Source: Stromatinia cepivora (lineage: Eukaryota; Ascomycota; Leotiomycetes; Helotiales; Sclerotiniaceae). Taken from it: 64,000 nt of DNA. The stretch is taken from assembly GCA_014898415.1 (NCBI GenBank), contig RCTD01000007.1:372001-436000 (forward strand), read 5' to 3'. Below are positions 43,540 through 57,000 of this stretch, piece after piece. A program made the position numbers and the translations under genes. Below the pieces are notes generated by a model. The model had not been told where the DNA came from. It worked only from the letters and a program-made list of their open reading frames with translations, and ran no database searches. Numbering within the stretch: the stretch's first letter is position 1; the number at the start of each line of letters is the position of its first letter.

Positions 43540-45383
43540 ATGGCTACCGCAGTATCTACCCCAATCAAGTCCCATACTGGGCTCTTTTCCACACGTACCG
43601 CTGGCGGACGCATGCCTTTGACCCCATCTCCTCGTACACGCACTCAGACTCTTTCCATCAATAACTCATCTCCTTTCACTCCACCTGAGAGAAAGACATC
43701 GGAAGAGAATGTACGATTATCATCCAAGTCAACATACGGTGGAAACTTAACATCACATTTCGCAAAGTCATCAAGAAAATCTCACCGTGACTCACCAAAG
43801 TCCAACATTGCCAAGGGTGTCCAAACACCTCGACATGCCCTTGAGCTCGGTGTCTCTGACTTTGCTCTTACTGGTACAGGATGTAAGACACCTGTTAGTG
43901 GACGAACCAGAAAAGGCCCAGTCCGCGCAAAGTCTACCAAGACAACAGTCTCATACTCTGGTGACAGATTCATCCCAGATCGTGCTGCAAGCTCAGCTAT
44001 CACAACCGCTGGGTGCGGAAAGGCCGACTTCGCCGAGAAACAAAGACCAAAAAGCATCCACGAAAGCTCTTCAGTCCTCGCATCAGGTGCTGGTGATGCC
44101 CTTGCTGCCCTTGAATCATTGACCTTGGATGATGAAGAAGAACCAGCTTCATACTCCCGCCCATCTCCAAACACCATTGCATACCAAGACTCCTTGGCAT
44201 CTGCTTGTGGTATTTCTCAAGGCCAAAGAATTCTTGCTTTCAAGCCTGCTGCTCCTGAATCTTCAAAGCCAGTCGACCTCAGATCTCAATACAACCGTCC
44301 TCTCAAGAACTCCAACGCTACCGCTGCTCAATTCAGACGCCGTATCGCAACTGCACCAGAGCGTGTATTGGATGCACCTGGTCTCGTTGACGATTATTAC
44401 TTGAACCTTCTCGACTGGAGCTCCAACAATCAAGTTGCCATTGGTCTTGAACGCAGTGTCTACGTCTGGTCTGCTGAGTCTGGTACTGTTAGCTCTCTTC
44501 TTGAAACCAGCCCAGATACCTATGTTAGCAGTGTCAAATGGTCTGGCGATGGAGCATATGTCAGTGTTGGTCTCGGTTCCGGAGAAGTTCAAATCTGGGA
44601 TGTTGAAGAAGGCACTAAGCTCAGAAGTATGCACGGACACGATACTCGTGTTGGTGTGATGGGATGGAACAAGCACACTCTTTCCACTGGTGCACGAAGT
44701 GGCCTTGTCTTTAATCACGATGTTCGCATCGCTCAACACAAAGTTGCCGAGTTGGTTTCTCACACTTCTGAAGTTTGTGGTTTGGAATGGCGCGCCGATG
44801 GTGCTCAACTTGCTACCGGTGGTAATGACAATTTGGTCTCTATCTGGGATGCTCGTTCATTGGCTGTTCCTAAGTTCACCAAGACCAACCACAAGGCTGC
44901 TGTCAAGGCTCTCAGCTGGTGCCCATGGCAACCAAACGTTTTGGCTACTGGTGGTGGATCATACGACCGTCACATCCACTTCTGGAACACCACAACTGGC
45001 GCACGTGTCAACAGCATCGACACTGGTTCCCAAGTCACCAGTCTCCGATGGAGCCCTCATTACCGCGAGATCGTCAGCACCAGTGGCTTCCCTGACAACT
45101 CTATCAGCATCTGGAGCTACCCTACTTTGGTTCGTAATGTTGAGATTCCAGCCCACGAGACCAGAGTCCTCCACAGCTGTCTCAGCCCAGATGGACAAAT
45201 GCTCGCTACAGCTGGTAAGTTTCTTCCTCTACCTAATAAATTGAATTCTGCTAACAATCATTAGCTGCTGATGAGAGCTTGAAATTCTGGAAGGTTTTCG
45301 AGAAGAAGTCTGGCCCAAGTGCATCTGCATCATCCGGTTCTTCAGGAAAGGCCGACATGGTCAAGCAAATGACTATCAGATAG
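43540..45383 (+). CDS. cdc20: APC/C activator Cdc20/Slp1 (597 aa)
   Basis: Binds the anaphase-promoting complex and its substrates to trigger anaphase, and is the target of the spindle checkpoint. Exons 43540-45214 and 45265-45383; the 50-nt intron (GTAAGT..TTAG) lies in the last WD40 repeat. The C-box is DRFIPDR (142-148). A Mad2-interaction motif, RILAFKP (230-236), separates Cdc20 from the related Cdh1. Seven WD40 repeats follow from about residue 285 (LLDWSSNNQVAIGLERSVYVW; VGLGSGEVQIWD; LATGGNDNLVSIWD; ATGGGSYDRHIHFW). The C-terminus is Ile-Arg, the conserved IR tail that docks on the APC/C. The basic Ser/Thr-Pro-rich N-terminus holds several possible CDK sites (TPSPR, FTPPER, TPR). All functional motifs are intact. 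Confidence 0.95.
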
Positions 45384-46513
45384 ATAGGTCAAGATTAGCT
45401 CTCGGGAGCTACAGGTAAAGTATCAAGCAAAATTCCATAATAGCATTTTAGCGATTGGGATGTTTTAGCGTGGTGTTTGGTGGATTTCGATCTTCACAAT
45501 GCCCATGGCAGAAAGTGCTTCACCTGGTGCAAGTTGATGCTTTGACGATGAATGAATGGATATCCTATGGTGCTTATATACTTGGTTGGCGTATACCTTT
45601 TCGAACGGAACTCTGTGTTAGTTATTTTAATTAGGAAATGTAAACTACTCGAACCAAACTAAGGGCACGCATGTTAAGTGATAATTAATTGGAGTCATCC
45701 ATCAATCGCAATCGCAATTGCTGTGAACCCGTACATATTGTCGGTGTCCAATGGGTCTCCCGTCCATCTAGCAATCCAAGATTCAAGACTCGAGGATAGA
45801 AGTGATTTTCAATCAACGAATTGGCTCAATATGATAATTATACAGCACAATCAGATACTGAAAAGTGATCTACCAACAAGTTTTTTCTGTGAATTTAATA
45901 ATTTAATAATTCAATAATTAAGAAACAATTTATTTTCGATTTGTAAGTATTCTCAAGTAAGGTAGTAGACAGAAATAAAGAGAAAGGCAAAGATTTATTA
46001 GTTAGCCTTCAGGCTCTCTTTTAAGTCATTATATAAGCGAAAGCGGGCTAAGGTTATCCATATCTCTATCAAAGCGGTCTTCCCCCATACAACTCCACAA
46101 GTCAGGACTGAGCAAGATCATTTTACCTTTCAGAATCCCATTAAATTTGTTTACAAAATTACATAAAATAGTCAAGAGGATCTTTTAAGTCAATCAAAAA
46201 GTGGCATACAAATTACGAATCTGAAAATAAGTGTGGAGGGAGCAATTGTTGTTGCGAGTTCAGCGACCGTCTTCACAAGCTGGAAACAGTACAATCCATT
46301 AACAATCAACAACTCCCCACGACCTACCTCTTTCAACAGCGTCCGATCTTCAATTTATGTTAGCAGAAGTAATGAGAATTGAAAGCGCAACATCTGCAAG
46401 ATCGATAATTACTCGCGCGTATAGAATCAAGTTGTCGGAGAAGTAATTGAAGGCGAATCCACATTGAGCACACGACCGATCTTTCTCTTGTACCCAAGCA
46501 ACGCGACAACAAG
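45384..46513. other. Intergenic, cdc20 to TOA1
   Basis: Contains the cdc20 3' UTR and the TOA1 promoter, which are collinear. No gene is supported. The frame 45678-45917 has no recognisable features. Confidence 0.5.
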
Positions 46514-48502
46514 ATGTCGAATACTCAGGTGGGAAATGTCTACCAGCAGATTATCGCAGATGTAGTCGATAGCTCCAGAGTTGATTTCGAGGAAGGTGGA
46601 GTTGACGAAGTAGTGTTGGAGGAATTGAGAAAAGTATGTTTCGACTTCTTTTTCCTATCGTTTTGGGGTTTTGCGATCGCATTTCCAACAACATCTTTTC
46701 ATTTCAATTCTTTATTTGCTTTTCTTCTTAAATGATTCTTCATTTTTGAATGCTTTTGACTTCGATAATATTAATATATATCATTGTGGTGGGATGTTGC
46801 TCTGATAGGAATCTTTGTTGCTGGTTTTGTTGGTTTCCTCTTGTTGTTTTCCTCTGTTGCTGCTTAACTGATACCTGTGCACAATCGGGCCAGTTTTTGC
46901 GGGTGGGCGATCCTCTGTATTTGGCTTTATACCCTTGATTCTCAGCCTCTCGGTTGTGGGTGGAAAGACTTTTCTTGCACTAGTCTACATACACTAGTCT
47001 CTTTCGGTCTTTTGTGTCACGTGGTACTCGAGAGAGACATGTGCTGTGCTTCCACAACACATGTAGCAGTTGCAGCAGTTCACCCTACCAGCGTCGTTGA
47101 ACATGGTCTCATTTCTTGAAACACTATTTTCAAACTCCCAAATTTCTTAAGATAAGTTTATAGATGATGTTGCTAATACGTTTTCAAAGGGATGGCAAAA
47201 CAAGTTGTCACAACTTCAAGTTGCTCTGTTTCCCTGGGATCCAAAGCCTGAACAACCTATGCAAAATCCCCCGATGGTACCTTCAAACTACCAGCATACA
47301 GGCATTCCCCCCGGTCAACCAATATATCAAACTCCAATGCCTAATGGACCTCGTATCAAAACCGAACCTGGTATGGAGAATTCGAGCTTCATGCCAATCC
47401 CTATGTCACAGCCACCCCCTCAAAATCCTCTTATGACTATGCCCAATGCTACACCTGCTCAACAACGCGCTGCTCAAAATCTTCATGCATCTTATGGACA
47501 GAGAGCTGCGGCTTCAATTCAATCCATTCAAGGAGGCGGCGGTGCACCACAGCAACAACCTATGTCCCAACTGACCCCACAGCAGCAACAAGCTATGCAT
47601 GCGCAACAGCAACAACATTTACAAATGCAATCAATGCAGCAACAACAGCAGAGACCAGCTAGCGGCTTACCTCCACAATCTCAGCCACAACAGCCACAAG
47701 GACAACCTCAGAGTCAGCAAAGTCAAGCAGCTACAGCTACTTATAGACAAAGCATTGCAGCTCAACAGGCTCAACAGTTACAGCAACAGCAACAGAGACT
47801 TCAAAATGCTCAAAATGCTCAAAATGCTCAAAATGCTCAGAATGCTCAGAATGCTCAGAACCCTCAGAATGGTCAAGCTCCACAGGCTCCTCAAAATCCT
47901 CAAAATCCTCAAGGTGGGGTTAGAAGTGCACAAACCGATGGGGCTGGTGACGATTTTGATGATTCTATTGGGGTTATCAAGCAATTTGATTCTCAAGGAA
48001 ATGAGATTTCCATGGGTCGGGTTGAAATTGACAACCTTATCCGCAGCAAGATTGAATCCATGGGTAAGGCTATGGAAGGTGGTGGTCTAATGCTCCCACT
48101 CAAAGAAGCCAACAAAATCCCTTCAACCAAACGCCAGCGTAAGATCTTACCAGGCTCAATGTCACAAACAGATGGTCCCGGCTCTGATGATGATGACGAT
48201 AAGGTTAAGGATGAATTAGATGAAGATGCAATTAATTCTGATCTCGATGATCCTGAAGATGGATTGAATGATGATGAGGACGATGATGAGGGTATGGGTC
48301 ATATTATGCTTTGCATGTATGACAAAGTTCAACGAGTCAAGAACAAGTGGTATATCCTCTATCCCTTTACCTATCTACCTTTCTTTTATAAAGTACCCAT
48401 GTTAACAAATTCCACAGGAAGTGTGTTATGAAAGATGGAGTCCTTACCGTCAATGGAAAGGAATACGTATTTCACAAAGCCACCGGAGAATACGAATGGT
48501 AA
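46514..48502 (+). CDS. TOA1: TFIIA large (alpha/beta) subunit, Toa1 (454 aa)
   Basis: General RNA polymerase II factor that stabilises TBP on the TATA box with the small subunit Toa2. Exons 46514-46633, 47190-48349 and 48418-48502 join in phase. The N-terminal helical-bundle part (VGNVYQQIIADVVDSSRVDF, then LEELRK-GWQNKLSQLQVALF across the first junction) and the C-terminal beta-barrel part (GHIMLCMYDKVQRVKNKW-KCVMKDGVLTVNGKEYVFHKATGEYEW, split by intron 2) are the two conserved ends. Between them lies a Gln-rich region (about 150-240) with a run of NAQ tripeptides from a 9-bp repeat near 47808-47860, and an acidic Asp-rich block before the barrel. Intron 1 is about 556 nt, about ten times the usual size here. 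Length is larger than the yeast protein because of the Gln-rich linker. Confidence 0.94.
47808..47863. repeat. 9-bp coding repeat (Asn-Ala-Gln) in TOA1
   Basis: Tandem AATGCTCAA/AATGCTCAG copies encode about six NAQ tripeptides within the Gln-rich linker. In-frame unit size allows length variation without frameshift. Confidence 0.85.
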
Positions 48503-49447
48503 TTTCTAGGATTATCCTTCACGTTCCATAAACCTCTTTCGTCTCTACCCTCAAACCACCATCACGCGTAAAAATGACAGCTATCAACCTATATCAATAA
48601 TGACCATCTTTTTTCTTTTCACTTCATACGCTCCAACTCCGACATACCTCACAACATCGCCTCGAGACAACGCCTCCAGATTTTAGACCGTCTTCTCTCT
48701 TTCCATCTCCCTCTTTTCCTCCCTCACTTTTCGTGGATATAGATGGATGGATGATATTGAATATCAAGATAAACCAATCGGTCACCCGCGGAGGGGAGGA
48801 TTCTTTGGGCATTTGCATTTCAGCGATCACGCAACGTAACATAACACAATGAGAATGGGAGATAAATAACATTGAAAATTGAATAATAATATTTATCCAT
48901 TTATTCATGTTAAAATAATAATTGGGTAATGAATGGAGTGATAGAAATGTGATTTATATGACTAGTTGTTGCGGTTTGCGGGGATGTAAATTAATTTGCC
49001 TGGTCTAGTAAATCTGTTCCGGAGCATACATCAATTAATTCATATATTAACATAATTATAAATCACTTCAATTTTTGATAATTAATATTTGAATTGATCA
49101 ATCTATTTCAAATTTTCAACCTCAATGTCAACCTCAACCTCGTCTCATCCTTGTATTCGATCGGGGATTACTATCCTGCTTTAAATAGTATAATGAATAG
49201 ATGAATAGATGAGTAGTTTGATAACGACACAATATAATACTAGGTGATTACATACTTTACTTTTTGCCTCCCTTTTCCAAAACTAAATTAAACTAAACAA
49301 AATCGACGACTCTCAATATCCAGAATCTTAAATGAAAGTCACATTTATTTTCGTTCCTAATATATTGATTTTGATAAATTATTATATATATTCTTATACT
49401 TTTATATGTTTGTTATTTTTATCTCTTTATATTTATTCATTTCTATA

Positions 49448-49616
49448 GTATTACTATTACTATTACTATTACTATTACTATTACTATTACTATTACTATT
49501 ACTATTACTATTACTATTACTATTACTATTACTATTACTATTACTATTACTATTACTATTACTATTACTATTACTATTACTATTACTATTACTATTACTA
49601 TTACTATTACTATTAC
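49448..49616. repeat. Hexamer microsatellite (TTACTA)n, about 28 copies
   Basis: Uninterrupted array of TTACTA. It sits between convergent genes. Confidence 0.97.
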
Positions 49617-49945
49617 CAAGCTCTTATTTATTTATCTTCTAAATTACTCTCTTCTTATTCTTCTATTTTAAATCCTTTATTTTCTAATTAAACTCTTATT
49701 TTAGATTATTATTTTCATCTTTTTTCTATATTTTTTCTATAGGATAATAGTTTTGTTTATTTATTTATATATTTATATCTAATCATCTATCTATTCAAAA
49801 ATCATCGTTGAGTCTTATAATTTCAATCTCTAATTCGTTTTCTATTTCAAAAAATGTTTATTTTTAATCTTTTCTCATCTCTCTATTTTTCCTCTATCTC
49901 ATCCCTAACGCCCATTTTAAACCCCCGTATTATAATCTTATAATA

Positions 49946-50045
49946 AACAAATAAATAACAATAAATAACAAATAAATAACAAATAAATAACAAATAAATA
50001 ACAAATAAATAACAAATAAATAACAAATAAATAACAAATAAATAA
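49946..50045. repeat. 11-bp minisatellite AAATAAATAAC, about 9 copies
   Basis: Tandem copies with slight irregularity at the left end (10-bp units), 330 bp from the hexamer array. Confidence 0.93.
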
Positions 50046-50302
50046 TTTAAAAACGATATAATATAATATCAGATAAATTATATAAAGACTTTTTGCCTTC
50101 TGTCTGCCAAGATTAGATTAGACTAGACTTTTACTTTTGAAGAATTTTAAGTCATTATCTATTTTCCTTTCTATTATATTAATTTTAATGAAATATATCT
50201 TAGATATTCTTTACTCTTAACCCCCAACCTCTACAATCAACCCAGAGCACTTTATTCAAATATATACAATATACATAATTAATATCAATATCAACAAACC
50301 CA

Positions 50303-50322
50303 CCCCCCCCCCCCCCCCCCCC
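50303..50322. repeat. Homopolymer C20 followed by A8
   Basis: A run of 20 cytosines in intergenic DNA. Such runs are often length-variable and prone to sequencing error. Confidence 0.9.
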
Positions 50323-51065
50323 AAAAAAAACCATCCACCAACAATCCCACCTCAAACTAAAACCAAACAACCAACACACAAACCCCCGAAAACACAAGAA
50401 AACGGCCCTTCCCTTGAATCTCTGGATCACGGATCTGGAAGCAGGTATGAGCATCTCATTTGTTTTGGACGGTATGGAAAAATACATGAAATGAATCAGT
50501 CACACTGCCGCCGAGATTTTATGGCGACTTGTGATCTCTGACTTGCTTTATTTGAAGCCTCTGAGATGAGATGGAGAAGAGGCAGGAAATGAAAATATAA
50601 ATTACTAGTATCAATCCACTCACACGGATGAAAACAAACAAGCACGTTTCTTTTATGCCTCTTGTCTTCATTATTCGAGAAGGGAGGGGGGGTGTAGCAA
50701 TAACGTCTAGTGATGCAATCGCCCTTCGATTGATGATAACACACAAAAAAAAACTTGAAAAGATATTCATATTCATATTCATATTCATATTCTCAAATAT
50801 CTACCTTTTCTTTCGTAAACCAGGTAATCTTACTATATTTTATAATCCATGTGTATTCCTTTTCCTATCATAGCCAGCCACGCCCATACCACAACTCCCA
50901 TCCCATCCGATCCCATCGGCAAACATACCTCCCATCATCATTGCAATCATCCATCCCCTCATACATCTACCTCATTTCGAACCTGTATTGCACATTTCGG
51001 CACTCTACAAGCCCCTGGCACCTCCCACAACGTCCACCCCTATCCCACTACTAAAACCCGACCTC

Positions 51066-54000
51066 CTACTCCGTAGCCTTATACTTTTTATTAAATTCCC
51101 CCACCGCCACCCCAATATTCCTATACAAAAAGTTCCTAGAACTCTCCTCCGCCACCGGAATAAACGGTCCATTCGTTCCCCCCCTCAACGTCAAGCTTAA
51201 TCCCGTCCTCTCCTTACTAATCGTCTGAATATCCTTCAACGGCACATCCCATTCACTACTCAACTTCTTACTCTTAACCAACATGATGCGCGAATAAGTC
51301 AACATAACCACCACATCTTCGCGCGGCAGTTCTAAGTGCGCGATATATTGTTCATTGAAATATTTTCCATTATCAAGTTGTTTGAGCCAGAATTGTCCGA
51401 GGGCTTCACGTTGGGAGTAAGGTCTCACGATACCATCTGCTCCGATGAAACGCGTGAGACGCACACGATCGAGTCCGTTATCGTCGAAAACTGTTGTGGT
51501 ATTGCGGATACCTTCACTTACATTGGAAGCCAAGTCGAAAACACCAATGGCAGGCTTAGTAGCGAATCCAAGAAGACCTTTTCCAACACCCTTAAAGAAA
51601 CCCGCAGCACCCTCTTGTTCCGCTCCTTCAAGAGGCTTGCGAGCCAATCCGCCCACACCACTTGCAAAACTCGTTAAAAGGGAATTGGCGCCTGCTGTAA
51701 CACCATATAGAGCGTGCTTGGGTCGATTTCGAGATCTAGTCATACGACGACGATCTTGGAATTGCTTATCCATAGTAGCTTCTGCAAGTCCTTTTGCAAT
51801 ACTACCAGTCCACTTTGAAAAACTGTCCGAAACACCAAATACTGATTTCTTGACAAAACTGGTAGCGCCCTTTGCGATACCAATACCAAGTTGTTCGGGA
51901 TCGTTCATAATGAAACCTTGATATGGTTCATAGAAGATATCCGCAACACCAGAACTAATGTTGGTGAACAATCCGACAGGATTTCCAAGGAAGTCAGCTG
52001 AACCTAATATCTTATGAACTTGGTAAAGTGCTTCTTGTGAATAATGATTGGAGATATTCATCATGAGAACAGCGGCAGAAACTCTTGCATTCTCCAACAT
52101 CAAAGCATTCATACGAACGGGAGCATCATTGATGTTACCGATAGCCATAGTTAGAACATTCATGAAGAACATCAGAGGATTCTTCGACGATGTCTTATCC
52201 TCAACATTGACTCGATCGGTACGAACAAAGGACAAATCAAGCTGCATGGGTTGGATGTTGAGAAGCTCGAAATAAATATCTTGACCAGATTGTTCTTGTT
52301 TTGGTTCTGGGATATCGAGACTTTCATCGCAAAGTACACCTTCATGTGTTTCTGACCAGGCTGCTCCAGGCACCTTAGAAAATTCCAAAACGGCCCAAAC
52401 AAAATCTTCGTCAATTTCGAGAGTCATTTGCTGCACTAAGATTGTTGCGTATTTGATGTAGATAACTCCGTAAGAATCATCTTTCACTCTGGTAACCATA
52501 GCATGAAGAGATGGATGAGCTTCGGTTTCCTTAGTACCCTTTTGAACCACACTAGGATAGAGAATCATCGGGAAAATCCCACCATAAAGTTGGTTATCAA
52601 TTTGTATCCACTTGATGGAGGCAGTGATTGTTTGATAAAGAGGCGACTCGGCGTATTTGAGAGCGATATCACGCAAAGTGATATAAGCAAGTTCTTTGAG
52701 TTGAGCATTAACCAGCGAGATACCAATACCGCCAAGTTTGAGCTGTGCTTTTAAGTTGACGGCTGTATCTTGGCTTTTGACCTCAAATCCTCCCGCAACA
52801 CTGACCGAAGAATTTGTTCTTGACTTTTGCTTATACAAACTCTTCGATGCTTTGTAGTTGGATAAAATGAGTGTTTGTGTTGGACCGTCTGCTGCAACAT
52901 TAAGGTCAATGATCTTCTGGTTCTTGGGGTGAGGATCATCTCCTCCAATCTTCATAGGAATGAGATTACCAATCTCTGCAAGCTTTATGTGGCGCTCCCT
53001 TCCATTTGCATTAATGATAAGCTCCTTTTGTTTAGCAGCAGGATAATCCCATGCGTATGGCATGATACTTCTAGGGGGTAAACGATATCGGATTGGACGC
53101 CATCCAGATCTGTCCTCGGCGTCTTCATCGTCTAGATTAGGATTTGCTTGGAAGAACATGAATTCTGTATCGCTCTCATTTCGCATAGAGAATGGCCAAT
53201 TCTTAGTCTCGGCGCTGATATGTAAGAAAATTGTAGCATTTTCCATGAGGATTTCGACTCGAATAAGCTTTTGTCGTTGGCCAGCCTTGGCCAATTTCAC
53301 GTGTGTGATTCCAAGATTCGAGATTATAAATGGCGACGACCACTGGTTATTTAGTCCAGGGAAGCACAGCGTAAGTTGCTTAACAGGACTCTTCTGAAGG
53401 AAATGAAGAGGTTCTAGAGCCTGTGGCTTCAAAGTCCAGAGCTCGGATGATCCAGGTTCCCTGACATTTATTTCTTCGTTCATTTGATTCTTCAGAACGA
53501 AGCGGGGAGCAAGAGTGACAACCTTCGTCATTTTGTATTTGCCCTCTCCCGACTCAACACTGATGCCCACGTGAATCTCGGTGTTATTTTTTGAAGAAGG
53601 TAAAACAACATCGACATTGCTACCGATGGCATCCAGACTTTGTGGTTTACTCCAATTCGAGTCTCCAACCTTCAATAGAGCACGATTCCTCTGATCATCT
53701 CCGCCATATGCGAACATATAAGGCAGTGCCTTACGTCGTTCTGAATCGGCCGAATCTGTATGAAATCCTTGACCCGCCGCCGTCTTTGCTTGCTGCAACA
53801 ATGACTTCTGTTTGATGTTGATCTCCAGTCCAGTCTTATTTAGGATAACATAAGGACTGTAGACTGTAACTCTAAATGCCCCTCCACTATCTGGAATCTT
53901 GAAATAATGCAGTTTGAGGTTCAAAGCAAGTCCATCACGATCTTTACAAACGAGAGTGGTTTCCTTCCGGAAATCATCTTGATTATTTGAATTGATGATT

Positions 54001-57000
54001 GCAAACTCGCTGGCCTTGAAGACTGTATCCTGCATGTCAATGCTCATGAGTAGCAAATGCGAAAGTTCGACGACATGAACAGGACTTAGACCACCTTTAC
54101 GAAGGAAGTTTGTCCAATCTTTCTTCGTGTTTTTGTCATAGATGCGATATTTGAAGTCGTATGGCAGCAGATTTTCAAGTTCGATTGGTGCTGAAAGTCG
54201 AATACGCATGTATGGATAAATACTACAGTTTATTAGCTCAATCCAAGTAAAATGAACTTGCCAGATATCCTTACCTTGTAATGGGCGTAGTCTTATCAAA
54301 AGTGGCGTTCATCTGAAAGTAGAATGGAGGCGTCCTATCACCACTTTCACCCTTGCAAGTAATCGTCCTGGTAGGTCTCTTGAGAAGATCTTTCCAAAAG
54401 AGTGATTCCGTAGACCAAGAATAGCCGAACCCCTGATCTGGTCTCACGAGTAACGATTTCATGTATGCCGCTCCGACAGGCGCAGGTCGACTTTCCCCGG
54501 GTGCAATCTTTTCAATCTTGAGCAAATGGCCCTCCTGAGAATCAAAGACCCCTAGCTCCACAGGAATTTGTGTTTTATTCTCTACTAGAAGTGGAGATCT
54601 AAAGGTGATGTACTTGACGTTATCTGTACCCAAAGTAACTTCGACAAGCAGCCGGTGTAAGATCTTATCCTTGCGGGGTCGCAGACTGTACAAAATTTCT
54701 CCTTCACGATTAACTGGAATCTTGTTCAGACTATCGAACCCACTCCCCTCCAATCGTATTCCCACAAATCCACTGGTATTCTCAGGCGCGAGATTTTCAC
54801 GCATCTTTTCCCAATCTTCGAATCGCCAAGGTGCTTCTTCGCCATCCTCCAGTGTGGCGGCCATGGTATTATCAGCATCAGGAACATCTGCCCATACATT
54901 AATATCGAAGCCAGTGTAATTTCGAATGCGATATGGAGCATCGGCTCCTCTTGGCTTCGATAGTACATCGTCAGATTGAGTGAGGAATTGCGCAGATTTC
55001 GACGCTAGTGCAATAGTAGCAGATGTGACGGTGATCTCAAGCGTCTTCTTCGAAATTAAATCGACAGACATACAATCTGGATTCGAGTCCTTGGCCACCA
55101 GCAACCCCAACTCCCAAGGTTCAATGAGAGGCTCCCACGCTGACTTTGAGAAATTGTAAACATTGATGAACATATTGATAGCTGTATCAGCTCGGAGGTT
55201 ACCTGACCAATCAGTAGCAGAAGTCGTGAATTTCTTCACACTGAGATCAAGAATCGGTAATTCGTGTAGGTCGCCAATCAGAATGAGTCTCATCCCAGCC
55301 AGTGTCGCAGTCAGTTCCTCATGCTTCTTGTGGGCTTGTTGCGTACCGGTCTCGGGAGCGGGAGTTTGTTGAGACGGAGCAACAGTGCCAGCGTTGGTCT
55401 TCCTCATTGTCGATGCACCTTTTCCACTAGCTGTTCGTTGTTTGAGGCCTGAGGAACCATGCAGCTGTTTGGCCTTAACATCAGACGCAGCCGGTTTCTT
55501 CTCCCCAGGTTCATCATCATTGCCGGAAAGCTCGGATGCTCTTTGGACAATTTGGACTGCTAGGAGAATATCACGCAGCGATAATCTAAGAACAAGAGGT
55601 TCAACATCGAGATAAATGCTCTGAGCGTTTGGCTTTGAACTGTCAATTGACATTTGGAGAGAAAAGTCATCAAGAATTCTCAGGCGAGTATCCTCAAATT
55701 TATCCATTCGACACAAGAACATACCCATCTCAGATACCTGCAGTGTGAGAGCATGTTGCTGTAACATAAGAATTTGCTTCGTACCAAGTACAATCGCTTC
55801 GGAACTTGTACTGAGTGGATTTGCGATCAATATAATTTGTGCATCCACGACGTTCACCCTAAATGCAATTGACATGGAAGATTGATCGGACGAAGAAGAC
55901 GATTGACTAGATGTTTTGCTACTAGGTGTTTTGCTCGGAGATCTTGCTTGACTTGCTGTCGTCTTCGACCTGACTACCTGCATAGAATCCGCATCGGAGA
56001 CGTTCTCGGATTCCGTCGACTCATCCTCGTCATCTGGTGAAATAGGCTCTTCTACTGCTAGGCCCGCTGTTATGAATGCCTGGAGAGCGAAAAGATAATC
56101 AAGAGCAAAGATAACCTTTGGACTATCTATCGACAAAATGGCAATGAGGTTGCGTTCTTGTCCTCCGGAAATAGTAACGCTAGCCATGAACTGCTGTACA
56201 TCCTTATTTGAAGATGTCATAATCTTTCGGAACTTGTTTGTCTCTCTCTTCCTACTATCCTGAATTGTGAAAGCGTCTATCAAGAATTCGGATTCCAAAG
56301 AACCATCTGTCATCATTCGGAGTTTAACCTTCGTGTCGTCCATAGAGAATTTCGATAAACTTGCGGCTTCAAGATCACCAATTGGCTCGTTTTCTTTTGC
56401 CAAAACAAGCTCGAGACCGATCGTATTAACATGGAAAGCCAAGTCAAGCTTAGTCCAGCTCTGTGAGTTCGAGCCCAGTTCCGGACCAAGGTCAACCAGC
56501 TCATTATTATGATCATCATCTGACGAATTTTGCGTTATTTCTTTTGCCTTCCTCGTCGTTGAGCTGGGTACGTCCTCCGCAGCTTGTTGTTCGCTGTCAT
56601 CTGAATCCACCATGAAAGCGCTTGGAACGGACTTCGCCAGCTCAAGAAGAAACTTCAATTGCATTTGTGTGATTCGCAGATTGAAGTCAGACATGTAACC
56701 TTCGATCTCCATATCCGGACGAAGCGCCCCAGAAGTATGCTCGGCATAAGTGACCAAAAAACCCAAATCAACCTTGTCAATGAGCTCAAGCTCTTCTGTC
56801 TTCTCATCAGGGAAATGGAAGTCGGATGTCAATCGGATGTTTCTGATTCCAGCCGTGAGCTTCATCGCAATAGTCGCATCCTTTGAATCATCGAGTGGGA
56901 CGAATTTATTTTCTGCATAAATTTCTCCAAGATAAGCAGTCAACAAATCCCTCTTACCACTACCCGCATTCATGACACGAGGGAAAACAACGATCGGGGT

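Larger units (their letters stand above)
48503..51065. other. Repeat-rich intergenic between convergent TOA1 and VPS13
   Basis: About 2.6 kb that holds both 3' UTRs and a cluster of simple repeats: a hexamer array (49448-49616), an 11-bp array (49946-50045), a C20 run (50303-50322) and an ATATTC hexamer run (50764-50792). No gene is supported; the Leu-rich frame at 49406-49642 is only the hexamer array read as protein. Confidence 0.6.

Noticed and set aside
49406..49642. Poly-leucine open frame of 78 codons
   Set aside because: It is the TTACTA hexamer array translated; there is no unique protein sequence beyond the flanks.
53591..53815. Many plus-strand frames within the VPS13 and other minus-strand genes
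   Set aside because: Antisense shadows of a conserved long coding sequence with no features of their own.
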